The notes beneath the pieces are model-generated. The model worked only from the letters and a program-made list of their open reading frames with translations. It did not search any database and was not told the origin of the DNA. 64,000 nt of DNA from Flavobacterium sp. N502540 (GTDB lineage: Bacteria > Bacteroidota > Bacteroidia > Flavobacteriales > Flavobacteriaceae). The position numbers were made by a program, and so were the translations under genes. Location: the NCBI RefSeq assembly GCF_025947365.1, contig NZ_CP110012.1, positions 1,550,001 through 1,614,000 of the forward strand, written 5' to 3'. Below, piece by piece: positions 1-9,324 of this stretch; the first letter of the stretch is position 1, and the number at the start of each line of letters is the position of its first letter.

Positions 1-2303
1 TTTATCAAATGCCCGGAAGTAATGCGCTTGAAGTAGCTGAATTGGCCAAAAAAGCCATGAAAGACCTTTCTGGAAAATTCCCAAAAGACATCGAATATCA
101 GGAATCACTCGATACAACACTTGCTATTACTGCCGGAGTGGAAGACATTGTTCACACCCTCTTTGAAGCGGTTATACTGGTAATTCTGGTGGTGTTTATC
201 TTTCTGCAAAACTGGCGTGCTACCTTAATTCCTCTAATAACGGTGCCTGTTTCCTTAGTGGGAACCATTGCCGTTTTTCCGTTATTAGGATTTTCTATAA
301 ACACACTTTCACTTTTAGGATTGGTATTAGCCATTGGTATCGTAGTCGATGATGCTATTGTTGTGGTAGAAGCCGTTATTCACCATATCGAAAAAGGTAA
401 AAGTCCGCGGGAAGCTACCATTCAGGCAATGAAAGAAGTATCAGATCCTGTAATCGCAATTGCCTTAATTTTGATTGCTGTTTTTGTTCCGGTTGCCATG
501 ACTCCGGGAATCACGGGTCGCTTTTATCAGCAGTTTGCCATAACCATTGCGGTATCGGTAGCGTTCTCAGCCATTAGTGCTCTGTCTTTAAGTCCTGCTT
601 TATGTGCCATGTTATTAAAACCGACCAAACCAATCGAAGAGCAAACCGGATGGTTAGCCAAATTTTTCGCCGGGTTTAACCGAATTTTCGAAAAAGTTAC
701 CGGAAGATACCTAACAGGAGCTACTTTCTTTGCCAAAAAATCAATTCGAATTGTAGTCTTATTGGCCGTAATCATGGCTGCCGTTGTAGTATTAGGCAAA
801 AAAATTCCGTTAGGTTTTATTCCCGAAGAAGATCAGGGTTATATATTGGTCAATATGTCACTACCTCCAGCTTCTTCCTTACAGCGTACAGATGAAATAT
901 CGCGAAAAGTGGACCGTTTTTTAAAAGAAGAAAAATCCATTTTGTCGTATACCACCATCAACGGGTTTAGTATGCTTACCAATTCTTACCAGCCGAACAG
1001 TGCCTTTATTTTCATCTCATTAAAACCTTGGGAAGAAAGAGATGAAACTTCTAAGCAATTTGTGGACCGCTTAAACAAAAAATTTGCGACTCAAATCACT
1101 ACTGCTTCCGTATTCGGATTTGGCCCTCCGGCCATTCAGGGTCTGGGTGCTTCCGCAGGTTTTAGTTTAATGCTGCAGGACAAAGGTGGTAATACTCCAC
1201 AATATTTAGCAGAACAGACTCAGGCCTTTATAGCCGCCGCTCAACAACGTCCGGAAATAAAACGAATCTATACCACTTTTAATGCCGGTTCTCCACAAAT
1301 CAAATTGGATATTGATAACGACAAAGCCATGAAACTCGGTGTTCCCGTCTCGAAAGTTACCGAAGCTTTAGGTGCCTTTTTAGGCGGAAGTTATGTAAAT
1401 GACTTTAATCGTTTTGGACGTCAATACAAGGTTTTCATACAAGGTGAAGCGGCCAATAGAGTAAAACCCGAAGACTTAAACCTGATTTATATCAGAAATA
1501 ATGATGGTGACATGCTTCCTATTTCCACATTGGTAACCGCTACAAAAGTTATGGGTCCCGATTTTACCAATCGCCTCAATCTCTTCCGATCTGCCGAAAT
1601 TGGCGGAAGTCCGAATGACGGTTACAGTAGTGCGCAAGCTTTAGAAGCTTTAGAAGAAGTGGCCAAACAAACCCTGCCGGCAGATATGGGTTACGATTAT
1701 ATCAACCTTTCGTATCAGGAGAAACATTCACCAGGCGGAAGCTCCGTGTTTATCATGGCACTCGTATTTGTGTTTCTAATTCTCGCCGCACAGTACGAAA
1801 GTTGGAAGTTACCTTTCAGCGTTTTACTTGGTGCGCCTTTTGCTGTTTTTGGGGCCTTTTTGGGATTGCTATTAGCCAGAATCGGAAGCGATGCTTATGT
1901 CAACAATGTTTTTGCTCAAATTGGGTTAGTGCTCTTAATCGGATTGGTCGCGAAAAATGCGATCCTTATTGTGGAATTTGCCAAAGAAGAATACGAAAAA
2001 GGAAAACCGCTGTACGAATCGGCTATGGTGGCAGCAAAACTTCGTTTCCGTCCAATTCTAATGACGGCCTTTGCTTTTATTCTTGGTGTTGTTCCGCTCT
2101 TAACGGCTACGGGTGCCGGATCTCAGGCACGTATTGTAATGGGAATGGCAGTATTTAGCGGAATGTTAATCGCCACTTTTTTAGGGGTATTAATTGTACC
2201 CGGCTTGTTTGTCATGATTGAAAACATTGGAAAAAAGAAAGAGGATACCAACGAAACGACAGAAAATTATAAGGACTCTAATACCACTGGCCATGATGAT
2301 TAA
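1..2303 (+). CDS. RND efflux pump inner-membrane subunit (AcrB/HAE1 type), 5' end outside window
   Basis: C-terminal roughly 765 residues of a proton-driven multidrug exporter of the inner membrane. The frame is open to base 1, so the first ATG at 9 is internal. By comparison with AcrB length, about 290 N-terminal residues are missing. Visible hallmarks are the transmembrane proton-relay pair DD in GIVVDDAIVVVEAV (about residues 110-122 of the visible part), the later GLVAKNAILIVEFAKE lysine motif, and two blocks of hydrophobic helices separated by periplasmic porter domains. It overlaps the following outer-membrane channel gene by 11 bases, so the two are one operon. The membrane-fusion partner should lie upstream of the window. 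Substrate cannot be told from sequence. Confidence 0.95.
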   Translation, partial: YQMPGSNALEVAELAKKAMKDLSGKFPKDIEYQESLDTTLAITAGVEDIVHTLFEAVILVILVVFIFLQNWRATLIPLITVPVSLVGTIAVFPLLGFSINTLSLLGLVLAIGIVVDDAIVVVEAVIHHIEKGKSPREATIQAMKEVSDPVIAIALILIAVFVPVAMTPGITGRFYQQFAITIAVSVAFSAISALSLSPALCAMLLKPTKPIEEQTGWLAKFFAGFNRIFEKVTGRYLTGATFFAKKSIRIVVLLAVIMAAVVVLGKKIPLGFIPEEDQGYILVNMSLPPASSLQRTDEISRKVDRFLKEEKSILSYTTINGFSMLTNSYQPNSAFIFISLKPWEERDETSKQFVDRLNKKFATQITTASVFGFGPPAIQGLGASAGFSLMLQDKGGNTPQYLAEQTQAFIAAAQQRPEIKRIYTTFNAGSPQIKLDIDNDKAMKLGVPVSKVTEALGAFLGGSYVNDFNRFGRQYKVFIQGEAANRVKPEDLNLIYIRNNDGDMLPISTLVTATKVMGPDFTNRLNLFRSAEIGGSPNDGYSSAQALEALEEVAKQTLPADMGYDYINLSYQEKHSPGGSSVFIMALVFVFLILAAQYESWKLPFSVLLGAPFAVFGAFLGLLLARIGSDAYVNNVFAQIGLVLLIGLVAKNAILIVEFAKEEYEKGKPLYESAMVAAKLRFRPILMTAFAFILGVVPLLTATGAGSQARIVMGMAVFSGMLIATFLGVLIVPGLFVMIENIGKKKEDTNETTENYKDSNTTGHDD

Positions 2304-3663
2304 GAAATATAAAATAATAGCCATTATCCTTTTACTCTCCTTATTGCCTGTAGGCTGTATGGTGGGACCTAAGTATACAAAGCCCGAACAGCTAAAGACT
2401 GATTCTTATCAAAACGAACGAAATTTAGACAGCCTTGCCTCAGTCGTCAACTTAAAATGGTTTGATTTATTTAATGATGATGTTTTAAAAGACCTGATTA
2501 CAAAGGGGCTTCAGAATAATTATGATTTAAAAATTGCGATTACCAGAATGGATCAGCTTAGGGCACAACTAGGATACTCTAAAACAAATCTATTACCCTC
2601 TTTTCAATATGGAGCAACTATAAACAGCAACGAAAAAAATCTGACGCCGTCAAATGTGGGTGCAAACATGTCCTGGGAAATTGATTTTTGGGGAAGATAC
2701 CGTCATGAAAATAAAGCGGTACAAAATGAACTTCTGGCTACTGAGGAAGCTCGTAAAGTTGTGCTTTCAAATATTGTGAGTGATATTGCTACGGCTTATT
2801 TTCAGCTGCGAAATTTCGACGATCAGTTAGAGATCGCAAAGCATACTCTTTCTACCCGCGAAAAATATTATGAAATTATAAACCAAAGATTCAAAAGTGG
2901 TTATATCTCTGAGGTAGACAAAGCACAAATCGAACAACAGGTTGCGATCGCCGAAGCAACTATTCCAAACATTAAAAGACAAATAACGGTTCAGGAAAAT
3001 ATTATTTCTCTACTTACCGGTCAGCTTCCATCGCAAATTCCCAGAGGAAAATCCAACACCGAATTGCGAATAGTAAGCGAAATCCCCTTGTCAATTCCGT
3101 CTGCTTTACTGGAAAACAGACCTGATGTGAAAGCGGCAGAATTAAAATACAAAGCCTCCAATGAAAGAATCGGAACCGCTCAGGCGATGCGCTTTCCTTC
3201 TTTTAACCTCGCAGCAATTGCCGGATTCGCCAGCGCCGACTTAAGCAATTTGTTTTTAGGAAGTTCTTACTCTCAGAATGCCTCTGCAGGAGTTACCGGT
3301 CCTATATTTGCTTTTGGGAGAAACAAACGCAGAGTAGAAATATACAGACAACAGGCTGAAGAACTCAAATTTACCTATCAAAAAACATATATTTCTGCCG
3401 TTAATGAAGTAGAACAATCTATTCAGAACATCAAAACCTACAAAGAAGAATGGAGCGCCCGAAACCGACAGGTTAATGCGGCTTTAATAAACTATAAACT
3501 GTCCTACGAAAGATATGACAGCGGTTATGTTTCTTATCTGGAAGTTTTAGATGTCGAAAGCAACTTGTTTCAGGCGCAATTAAGCCTTTCACAATTATCT
3601 GAAAGACAATTAAGTTCAATGATACAATTGTACAAAGCCCTTGGCGGGGGATGGAGTCCGTAA
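2293..3663 (+). CDS. TolC/NodT-family outer-membrane efflux lipoprotein
   Basis: Outer-membrane channel partner of the RND pump just upstream. I place the start at ATG 2293, which gives a typical lipoprotein signal (MMIKKYK, hydrophobic run, LLPVGC with Cys about residue 22). An upstream in-frame ATG at 2218 would bury the signal inside a charged tail. Two OEP repeats rich in long helices follow, with typical phrases such as NLKWFDLFNDDVL, MSWEIDFWGRYR and LLENRPDVKAAELKYK. The gene overlaps the end of the pump gene and is followed by a strong hairpin at 3741-3764, so it ends the operon. Confidence 0.93.
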   Translation: MMIKKYKIIAIILLLSLLPVGCMVGPKYTKPEQLKTDSYQNERNLDSLASVVNLKWFDLFNDDVLKDLITKGLQNNYDLKIAITRMDQLRAQLGYSKTNLLPSFQYGATINSNEKNLTPSNVGANMSWEIDFWGRYRHENKAVQNELLATEEARKVVLSNIVSDIATAYFQLRNFDDQLEIAKHTLSTREKYYEIINQRFKSGYISEVDKAQIEQQVAIAEATIPNIKRQITVQENIISLLTGQLPSQIPRGKSNTELRIVSEIPLSIPSALLENRPDVKAAELKYKASNERIGTAQAMRFPSFNLAAIAGFASADLSNLFLGSSYSQNASAGVTGPIFAFGRNKRRVEIYRQQAEELKFTYQKTYISAVNEVEQSIQNIKTYKEEWSARNRQVNAALINYKLSYERYDSGYVSYLEVLDVESNLFQAQLSLSQLSERQLSSMIQLYKALGGGWSP

Positions 3664-3850
3664 AGGTGCAAAGGTACGAAGTCGCAAAGGTTCAAAGCTT
3701 CTGAGCTGCTAAGGTTCAAAGATTTGATAAAAACAAAAAAGAGGCAGTCTCATTAGACTGCCTCTTTTTATTTCTTTGTACCTCTGTACCTTTGTCACTT
3801 TGAACCTAAGCTAAAACCTTAGAACCTCAGCAACTCAGAATCTTAGTCCC
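3664..3850. repeat. Intergenic inverted repeat of AAGGTnCAAAG words
   Basis: The spacer between the efflux operon and the bacilliredoxin gene is built from repeated words such as GCAAAGGTTCAAAG on the left (3664-3720). The complementary words CTTTGTACCTTTG and CTTTGAACC are on the right (3775-3810), with a terminator in the middle. The same vocabulary recurs at 14350-14430, 44551-44600 and 53395-53445. No coding potential is seen. Confidence 0.75.
3735..3770. terminator. Bidirectional intrinsic terminator
   Basis: Perfect 10-bp stem GAGGCAGTCT (3741-3750), loop CATT, and AGACTGCCTC (3755-3764), with a T run after it and an A run before it. It can stop both the plus-strand efflux operon and the minus-strand bacilliredoxin gene. 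Confidence 0.9.
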
Positions 3851-3855
3851 TTAAA

Positions 3856-4266
3856 TTAACAAAACTCGTTAAAAGCGTCTCTCAAATTCTCAGCGATTAA
3901 TTCAGCAGGGCGACCTTCGATGTGGTGACGCTCTAACATGTGAACTAATTCTCCGTTTTTGAACAAAGCCATAGATGGCGATGATGGAGGGAAAGGAAAC
4001 ATATGTTGTCTTGCAGCATCAACAGCTTCTTTGTCAACACCAGCGAAAACTGTAATTAAGTGATCTGGTTTTTTAGCGCCTTCTAAACTCATTTTTGCTC
4101 CCGGACGTGCATTTCTTGCAGCACAACCACAAACAGAGTTTACAACAACTAAAGTGGTACCTTCAGCTTTGATAGCATTATCTACAGCTTCTGCACTATG
4201 TAAATCTTGAAAACCAGCAGCTGTTAATTCAGCCTCCATAGGTTTTACCATTTCTTGTGGATACAT
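3856..4266 (-). CDS. BrxA/BrxB family bacilliredoxin
   Basis: A 136-residue cytoplasmic protein of the YphP/YqiW (DUF1094) family, thioredoxin-like proteins that in Firmicutes remove bacillithiol from mixed disulfides. The diagnostic CGC active site is at residues 46-48 within [16 protein letters not shown], and the protein begins [11 protein letters not shown] as in the family. It has its own promoter-like TAnnTTTG 33 bases upstream. Bacillithiol is made by some Bacteroidota, so the name is reasonable. The actual thiol partner is inferred from the family, not seen. Confidence 0.92.
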   Translation of the reverse strand: MYPQEMVKPMEAELTAAGFQDLHSAEAVDNAIKAEGTTLVVVNSVCGCAARNARPGAKMSLEGAKKPDHLITVFAGVDKEAVDAARQHMFPFPPSSPSMALFKNGELVHMLERHHIEGRPAELIAENLRDAFNEFC

Positions 4267-4298
4267 ATTTCTTATTTTTAAATTTTACTTTTGATTTG

Positions 4299-4306
4299 CA
4301 AAGTTA
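4299..4306 (-). promoter_or_regulatory. -7 promoter element for the bacilliredoxin gene
   Basis: Minus-strand TAACTTTG matches the Bacteroidota consensus TAnnTTTG and lies 33 bases before the ATG at 4266. No clear -33 TTG at the usual spacing was found. Confidence 0.5.
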
Positions 4307-4411
4307 CAAAGTTTACCCGCAACTACTTAATTTGTGGTATAAAGTTTTGTTATAGTTCAATTGATTTATTCGAAAGCTGTAAAGTCATAAAACACAAACA
4401 CTTAAAACAAT

Positions 4412-5212
4412 CTATTGTTTGGTGAATTTCTTCTGATATGGATAAGTTTCGTAAACCGTATTATCTTCATTAAGAGAAAACCCTTTTGCAGCATCTTCTC
4501 TGGCAATGCCAACCAATGCCACAACTTCTTCTCTTGGTTTACCCTGTTTCAGCCAGCAGATCGCTTTGTAATACTTCGCATCTGAGAAATCAGGATAGAT
4601 CTTAATCGCTTTATCAAAAACAGCAATGGCTTCATCCCATTTTTTGAGCTCGTATTTGGCAATTCCCTGATAAAAATACGCTGTAGGATGTTCTAATTGC
4701 TGCCTGTTTTTATAAATGTCATTTACATAATCGTCAAAAAGCTTTTCGGCTTTATCGTATTCATTCAATTGCAAATAACAAAGTCCCATATAAAAACTAT
4801 AGGTATGATCCATGACATAACTGTTTCCATAAAGTTTAATACATTCTTCAAAATCTTTAATCGCTTCTTTGTAAGTATGCGCAAAAATACATTTTATAAA
4901 AGCCCGGTACGGAAGCCATTCTTGTTTATTATAACGAACGGCTTTATCCAGAAAGGGCATTCCGACTTCGTATTTCTTGCATTTAAAATACGGCATTGCT
5001 TTTTGTTGCCACAGATAAGCTATTGTGCTATCTTTTTTTAGACCTTCGTCGATGCAATTTTGCCATTCTGACATTTGAAAAGTATAATTGTACTTGTAGG
5101 CACAACTGTCTAAGTATTTGACCTGAATAGCATCCTGAGCTTTATTTTTGGATACTTGTGCAAAAGAGATAATCGAAAAAAACAAACTGAATCCTAAAAT
5201 AATGTTTTTCAA
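4412..5212 (-). CDS. Secreted tetratricopeptide-repeat protein
   Basis: A 266-residue exported protein with a signal peptide (MKNIILGFSLFFSIISFAQ). TPR-like helical pairs fill most of the chain, for example GLCYLQLNEYDKAEKLFDDY and FYQGIAKYELKKWDEAIAVF around residues 145-205. No catalytic domain is visible, so it probably acts as a protein-binding scaffold in the periplasm. It begins 3 bases after the lycopene cyclase stop and is probably co-transcribed with it, but the order gives no clear functional link. Confidence 0.85.
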   Translation of the reverse strand: MKNIILGFSLFFSIISFAQVSKNKAQDAIQVKYLDSCAYKYNYTFQMSEWQNCIDEGLKKDSTIAYLWQQKAMPYFKCKKYEVGMPFLDKAVRYNKQEWLPYRAFIKCIFAHTYKEAIKDFEECIKLYGNSYVMDHTYSFYMGLCYLQLNEYDKAEKLFDDYVNDIYKNRQQLEHPTAYFYQGIAKYELKKWDEAIAVFDKAIKIYPDFSDAKYYKAICWLKQGKPREEVVALVGIAREDAAKGFSLNEDNTVYETYPYQKKFTKQ

Positions 5213-5215
5213 AGG

Positions 5216-6409
5216 TTATTGGTTTAAGTTAAATTTATTTGAAAGAAAAATCACTCCAAATAAAGCTCTTAAAAATGGTCTTTTAGGGCACTTTAAAATA
5301 ACTTTAACATCCTCGATCAAAGTAGTTTCTTCGTCTAAGAATTTAAAGATCAAAGACGAATTTCCTTTTTTGAATAATGACGAAAAAATACTGCTTCCCA
5401 ATTCATTGTGACGATACAGAATATCCAAAAGCAGTAAATCGTAAAACCAGAACCGGCTTCTTTTATGAAATGATGTCATCTTAATTGATGACGAAGAATA
5501 GAGAAACTCCACCAAATCACCTGATTTTTTATCGGCATTTCTAAACGTATAACCTGTACTGGCTTTGGTCCACCCTCCGGCAGTTCCAATATTCAAAACT
5601 CTTTTGGTATTCTTCTTCCAGAACGGATAACAAGTCATTGGGATACTTCCCTGCTCCTTCTCTACAATATCATACTGCTCAATGCCTCGTTTTTCTAAAT
5701 AGATCTGAATCTCGTTTTCATACTCCGCCGTTGAAAGCAATTTCTCCGAAAATAAGGTATACTCAACCAAAGCTTCTGTTTTAGAAACCGGCAGTACATA
5801 CATAAATCTAGTATTCCCTTTTTGTTCTACCGAAAAATCCATGAAAGTAGCCTGTTCTGGGTTGAAGACTTCCTTTTCAGATTTCACATACCAACCCACA
5901 AAATGCTGTTGCAGAACGGGATAATTCATTTGACTTAATGCAGTTGACGAGGTATAAATACTATTCAGTAAATAATTACAAGTGTACCTATTCTCTTCTG
6001 AACCTACAAAAACATGGGTTTCGAGTTCGTTGATATTCGTTACTTTCTCGTTTGAAAAAGTAATATTAGAATGTTTGGACAACTCTTCAAAAACAAAATC
6101 ATAAAAGTCTAATCCCCGAATTTGATGGTACTGATAGGGTCTCAGGTCTAAATCACGTTTGAAATTTTCGTTAGCAAACAAGGCCGAATCCCATTTTTTA
6201 AGAACAATCGGACTCCAGACTGAATCTTCTTTTTCCCAAAAGCACCAGGTTCGGTCATTGGTCTTTTTCACATCCTGATCCAACAACAAAAGCGATTTAT
6301 CTGCAAAATTCCCCGACAGTACCATTTTGTAAACGGTCATCAAAGCTGCTAAACCTGTTCCGGTAAAAATGTAATCGAAGTGTTTGATTTGCGAAGAATT
6401 CATCTTCAA
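5216..6409 (-). CDS. crtY: Lycopene beta-cyclase (CrtY/LycB type)
   Basis: A 397-residue flavoprotein that closes the ends of lycopene to give beta-carotene in yellow-orange pigment synthesis. It has an N-terminal dinucleotide-binding fold (YIFTGTGLAALMTVYKM, about residues 13-29), the DQDVKKTNDRTWCFWE segment typical of lycopene cyclases, and a later GTAGGWTKASTGYTF motif near residue 280. It lies 12 bases downstream of the thioredoxin gene and 3 bases before the TPR gene. No other carotenoid gene is in the window, so the rest of the pathway must be elsewhere. An in-frame Met two codons downstream is an equally good start. Confidence 0.93.
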   Translation of the reverse strand: MKMNSSQIKHFDYIFTGTGLAALMTVYKMVLSGNFADKSLLLLDQDVKKTNDRTWCFWEKEDSVWSPIVLKKWDSALFANENFKRDLDLRPYQYHQIRGLDFYDFVFEELSKHSNITFSNEKVTNINELETHVFVGSEENRYTCNYLLNSIYTSSTALSQMNYPVLQQHFVGWYVKSEKEVFNPEQATFMDFSVEQKGNTRFMYVLPVSKTEALVEYTLFSEKLLSTAEYENEIQIYLEKRGIEQYDIVEKEQGSIPMTCYPFWKKNTKRVLNIGTAGGWTKASTGYTFRNADKKSGDLVEFLYSSSSIKMTSFHKRSRFWFYDLLLLDILYRHNELGSSIFSSLFKKGNSSLIFKFLDEETTLIEDVKVILKCPKRPFLRALFGVIFLSNKFNLNQ

Positions 6410-6421
6410 AAATAAGGAATT

Positions 6422-6886
6422 TTATTTTTGCAGCTTTTCTAAGAGCAGTTTAAAATCGGCAGGTTTCAGATAACTGTTATACTGAGCAATAATTTCATAC
6501 TGCTCGTTCAAAACACATAAAACGGGACATACAATTTGATTGTTGATGGTTCCGAGCTGCAATGCCAGCTCATGAACGCCAACATTGTTACCCGTAGGTT
6601 TGTATTTAAAAATGTGTTTGTTAAAAGTAATCGCTCTCTTTTCTTCGGCATTCAAATCGATGAAGTAGAAGTCTGAATTAAGTTTTTCAATGATTTCCTG
6701 ATTTTTGAAGGTTGTCGATTTCATTCTTTGACAATACTGGCACCAATCGGTATGAATGAAAACAATGATTTTCCGTTTTTGAGTTTGCTGTAAAGCATCT
6801 ACTTCCTCAAAAGTTCTGCCTTTCAGCTGGCAAAATCCTGTTGAAGTTATTCCGAAGAAAAAAATAAGTAGAAATAGCTTTTTCAT
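6422..6886 (-). CDS. Periplasmic thioredoxin-fold protein
   Basis: An exported thioredoxin-like protein of about 154 residues. I start it at ATG 6886, where a good signal peptide begins (MKKLFLLIFFFGITSTGFCQ). The longer frame from 6940 adds a charged tail and runs into an inverted repeat. The active-site CxxC is HTDWCQYCQRMK, Cys 49 and Cys 52 of this start. The C-terminal part (NQIVCPVLCVLNEQYEI) carries the cis-Pro-like region. It follows the TonB receptor gene with no clear promoter between them. A role in reducing a metal-binding or thiol partner of that receptor is inference. Confidence 0.85.
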   Translation of the reverse strand: MKKLFLLIFFFGITSTGFCQLKGRTFEEVDALQQTQKRKIIVFIHTDWCQYCQRMKSTTFKNQEIIEKLNSDFYFIDLNAEEKRAITFNKHIFKYKPTGNNVGVHELALQLGTINNQIVCPVLCVLNEQYEIIAQYNSYLKPADFKLLLEKLQK

Positions 6887-6927
6887 TGTTTTGTTTTTTT
6901 CAACAGATTGTAAAGGATTGCTCTTTT

Positions 6928-6994
6928 GCCACGAATTCACGAATTAAATTGTAAATCTTTATCTAAAAAAAGTGGTAATTCGTGAATTCGTGGC
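6928..6994. repeat. Perfect 19-bp inverted repeat
   Basis: GCCACGAATTCACGAATTA at 6928-6946 and its exact complement at 6976-6994, separated by 29 bases. It sits between the TonB receptor and thioredoxin genes, in what would be the thioredoxin leader. There is no T run, so it is not a standard terminator. It could be an RNA processing or stability hairpin, or a small repeat element. Confidence 0.9.
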
Positions 6995-7031
6995 GAATAA
7001 AAAAACATTTATTAATCTGTGACTTATAAAT

Positions 7032-9293
7032 TTACCTAAAATTGTATCGCAATCCTAAAAACCCTCGAATGGTCTGATTTTGTCCGTAAACATAAGTGGT
7101 ATCAAAAGTTAAACCGTATGGATTATCCGGTGTAACCAGTACTTTTCCCGCCGAATCATATTGTACATTTTTATCAAAAGGATCATTGGTTCTCGAAATC
7201 AAAAACGGATTATTCTGTTTTGGAGTAAAGTTCAGCAAATTCTTGATTCCCCCATAAAGTTCAAAATTCTTCCAGCCTGTAAACGTAAACTGAATATTCT
7301 GAATGCTGTACCAAGGTGAATTTGGATTTCTCGGATCGTACTCATTCAACAATGGCAATTTCATTGGACTGTAAACATTTCCGGTGTAATCAAGCACCAA
7401 ATTCCAAGGGTTTATTTTATACGAGACACTCCAGGTTCCGGTAAATCTTTCGGTTAAGAAAGGTCTCTGTGAAATTTTGTCCTGAACATTTTTATTGTCT
7501 AAAACGGTTGCTCCTAAAATAAACTTTAACCCATTTGTAAAATTAACATCGACATTCGTACTGATTCCCTGACTGAGAGCATAACCATCGATATTGTCGT
7601 AAATGATCTTATTGGGATCGGTTTCGTAGTCTGAAATGATTTTATTACTGAAACGAGTATAAAAAGCTGTTGTTTCGATTCCGACAAAAACTCCGTTGTC
7701 AAAGTTTATTTTCTGAATATAATTCAAATTAACGTTTACTGATTTTTCCGGTTTTAAATCACTTTTAAGCACCACATCTCGTGATCCCGTAAGCGCTGCA
7801 TGATCTTCGGTAAACAAATTCACCACTCTGAATCCTGTTCCGGCATTTAACCTAAAAATCGTATTTTCATTTGCCTTAAAACGATACGCAAATCGGGGTG
7901 TAAAAATAGAACCATGAATAGAATTATAATCGTATCGCGCCCCTAACAAAACCTGACTCTTTGGCGAAAATGTGATCTCGTCCTGAACAAAAATTCCCGG
8001 CAACCAGGTTTTTTCGGCATTTTTTGTTGCCGGCGTATTGTCGTCATAGTAGGAATATCGGCTTGCTATTCCGGCAAGAAAATCATTGCTTCCTATTTTT
8101 TTATCCCAGGTTAACTGCAGGAAGCCTATTTTTTGATTCGCAATATACGACGTCGTTCCGTAACGGCTGTCCTGATAATGTACATTCCCCGAGAACGATA
8201 ACATCAGTTTTTCTTCAAAAGGCAGTTGGTAACTTCCAATTAATTCTCCCCTTTTCGTATAAATACTTTCACCGTAAATTTCATTACCTCCACGGTATTT
8301 TCTTTCCCAACGAACATCTCCTCCCCAACGGTCTTCATACATACCACGTGCTGCTATGGTAAAAAGACGGTTGTCGTTTCGATGAAAACTCCATTTATTA
8401 AAAACCGAAATCCTTTTAGAAAGCGTCACATCGGTAAAATTATCGTTGTCTTTATCGATAACCTGATCGTAATTGAAATAGTTAACTCCTAAAAGTGAAG
8501 TGGCCTTTTTTCCGGCATTAAATTTCATTCCAAGATCGAGATTGTTTTCTAGATACGTTGTGGTAAAATAATCTGCCGAAAAAACCGGAGCGTTTGTTGG
8601 GTTCTTGGTAATAATATTGATTAATCCCCCAACAGCCTCACTTCCGTAAAGAGAAGAAGCCGGACCTTTTACAATTTCTATTCTTTCCACCAGAGAATTC
8701 GGAATTCCGGACAAGCCATAAACAGTTGAAAGGCTGCTGACAATTGGCATTCCATCGATCAAAACCAAAGTATACGGGCCTTCGAGACCGTTTATATGAA
8801 TGTCTCCCGTATTACAAACCCCGCAATTTAACTGTGGCCGAACGCCGTTTATGTTTTGAAGCGCATCGTAAATACTCGGCGTTGGATTCTTCTTAAAAAA
8901 AACAGGGGAATAAACCTCAACCGGAACAGCACTTTCCAAACGTTTAACTGCTTTTAAAGTTCCCGAAACTACTACTTCATTCAATTGATTGTCTGTATCG
9001 TCCAATTCAAAATCATACGCTTGAACAGTACCCTTCCTTACGTCGATTTTCTTTTTTGAAGTCTGAAAACCTACCAGAGAAACCTGAAGCGTATAATTTC
9101 CAACCGGTACATTTTCGAAGTTATAATATCCTAAACTATCCGTAACCGATCTGTATTTTGTCCCCAATAAATGTACGTTTGCCAACTGCAATTGATGGCC
9201 ATCACCTGAAATAATTCCGGAAACAGAACTGGTTTCCTGAGCAAATGAAAACTGCAAACAAAAGAAAAGCAGCATCAAAAATAGTTTTTTCAT
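7032..9293 (-). CDS. TonB-dependent outer-membrane receptor with N-terminal carboxypeptidase-like domain
   Basis: A 753-residue receptor that imports a ligand across the outer membrane using TonB energy. The start at 9293 gives a signal peptide (MKKLFLMLLFFCLQFSFAQ). In order it has a carboxypeptidase-regulatory-like domain (about 20-105), a plug (VVVSGT TonB box, LIDGMPIVSSLSTVYGLSG, GPASSLYGSEAVGGLINIIT) and a beta-barrel ending in LGLRYNFR. The plug has an unusual CxxC (NCGVCNTGDIHINGL, Cys 157 and 160), seen in metal-type rather than sugar-type receptors, and there is no SusD partner. A candidate metal-regulator site overlaps its -7 element. The substrate is unknown; a metal or metal chelate is the best guess. 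Confidence 0.93.
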   Translation of the reverse strand: MKKLFLMLLFFCLQFSFAQETSSVSGIISGDGHQLQLANVHLLGTKYRSVTDSLGYYNFENVPVGNYTLQVSLVGFQTSKKKIDVRKGTVQAYDFELDDTDNQLNEVVVSGTLKAVKRLESAVPVEVYSPVFFKKNPTPSIYDALQNINGVRPQLNCGVCNTGDIHINGLEGPYTLVLIDGMPIVSSLSTVYGLSGIPNSLVERIEIVKGPASSLYGSEAVGGLINIITKNPTNAPVFSADYFTTTYLENNLDLGMKFNAGKKATSLLGVNYFNYDQVIDKDNDNFTDVTLSKRISVFNKWSFHRNDNRLFTIAARGMYEDRWGGDVRWERKYRGGNEIYGESIYTKRGELIGSYQLPFEEKLMLSFSGNVHYQDSRYGTTSYIANQKIGFLQLTWDKKIGSNDFLAGIASRYSYYDDNTPATKNAEKTWLPGIFVQDEITFSPKSQVLLGARYDYNSIHGSIFTPRFAYRFKANENTIFRLNAGTGFRVVNLFTEDHAALTGSRDVVLKSDLKPEKSVNVNLNYIQKINFDNGVFVGIETTAFYTRFSNKIISDYETDPNKIIYDNIDGYALSQGISTNVDVNFTNGLKFILGATVLDNKNVQDKISQRPFLTERFTGTWSVSYKINPWNLVLDYTGNVYSPMKLPLLNEYDPRNPNSPWYSIQNIQFTFTGWKNFELYGGIKNLLNFTPKQNNPFLISRTNDPFDKNVQYDSAGKVLVTPDNPYGLTFDTTYVYGQNQTIRGFLGLRYNFR

Positions 9294-9308
9294 TATTATA
9301 AAATTAAA

Positions 9309-9324
9309 TTTAGACAAAACTAAA
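9309..9324. promoter_or_regulatory. DtxR-type operator candidate before the TonB receptor gene
   Basis: TTTAGACAAAACTAAA matches 14 of 16 bases of the complement of the perfect palindrome before the Nramp gene (12396-12411). It lies 16-31 bases upstream of the receptor start codon and covers the -7 element, a position expected for repression. Confidence 0.5.
9315..9322 (-). promoter_or_regulatory. -7 promoter element for the TonB receptor gene
   Basis: Minus-strand TAGTTTTG fits TAnnTTTG and lies 22 bases upstream of the ATG at 9293. A TTTG at 9337-9340 could be the -33 element, but its 14-base spacing is shorter than usual. Confidence 0.5.

Noticed and set aside
9..2303. Complete RND gene starting at 9
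   Set aside because: The frame is open upstream and about 290 residues of the family N-terminus are missing, so the ATG is internal.
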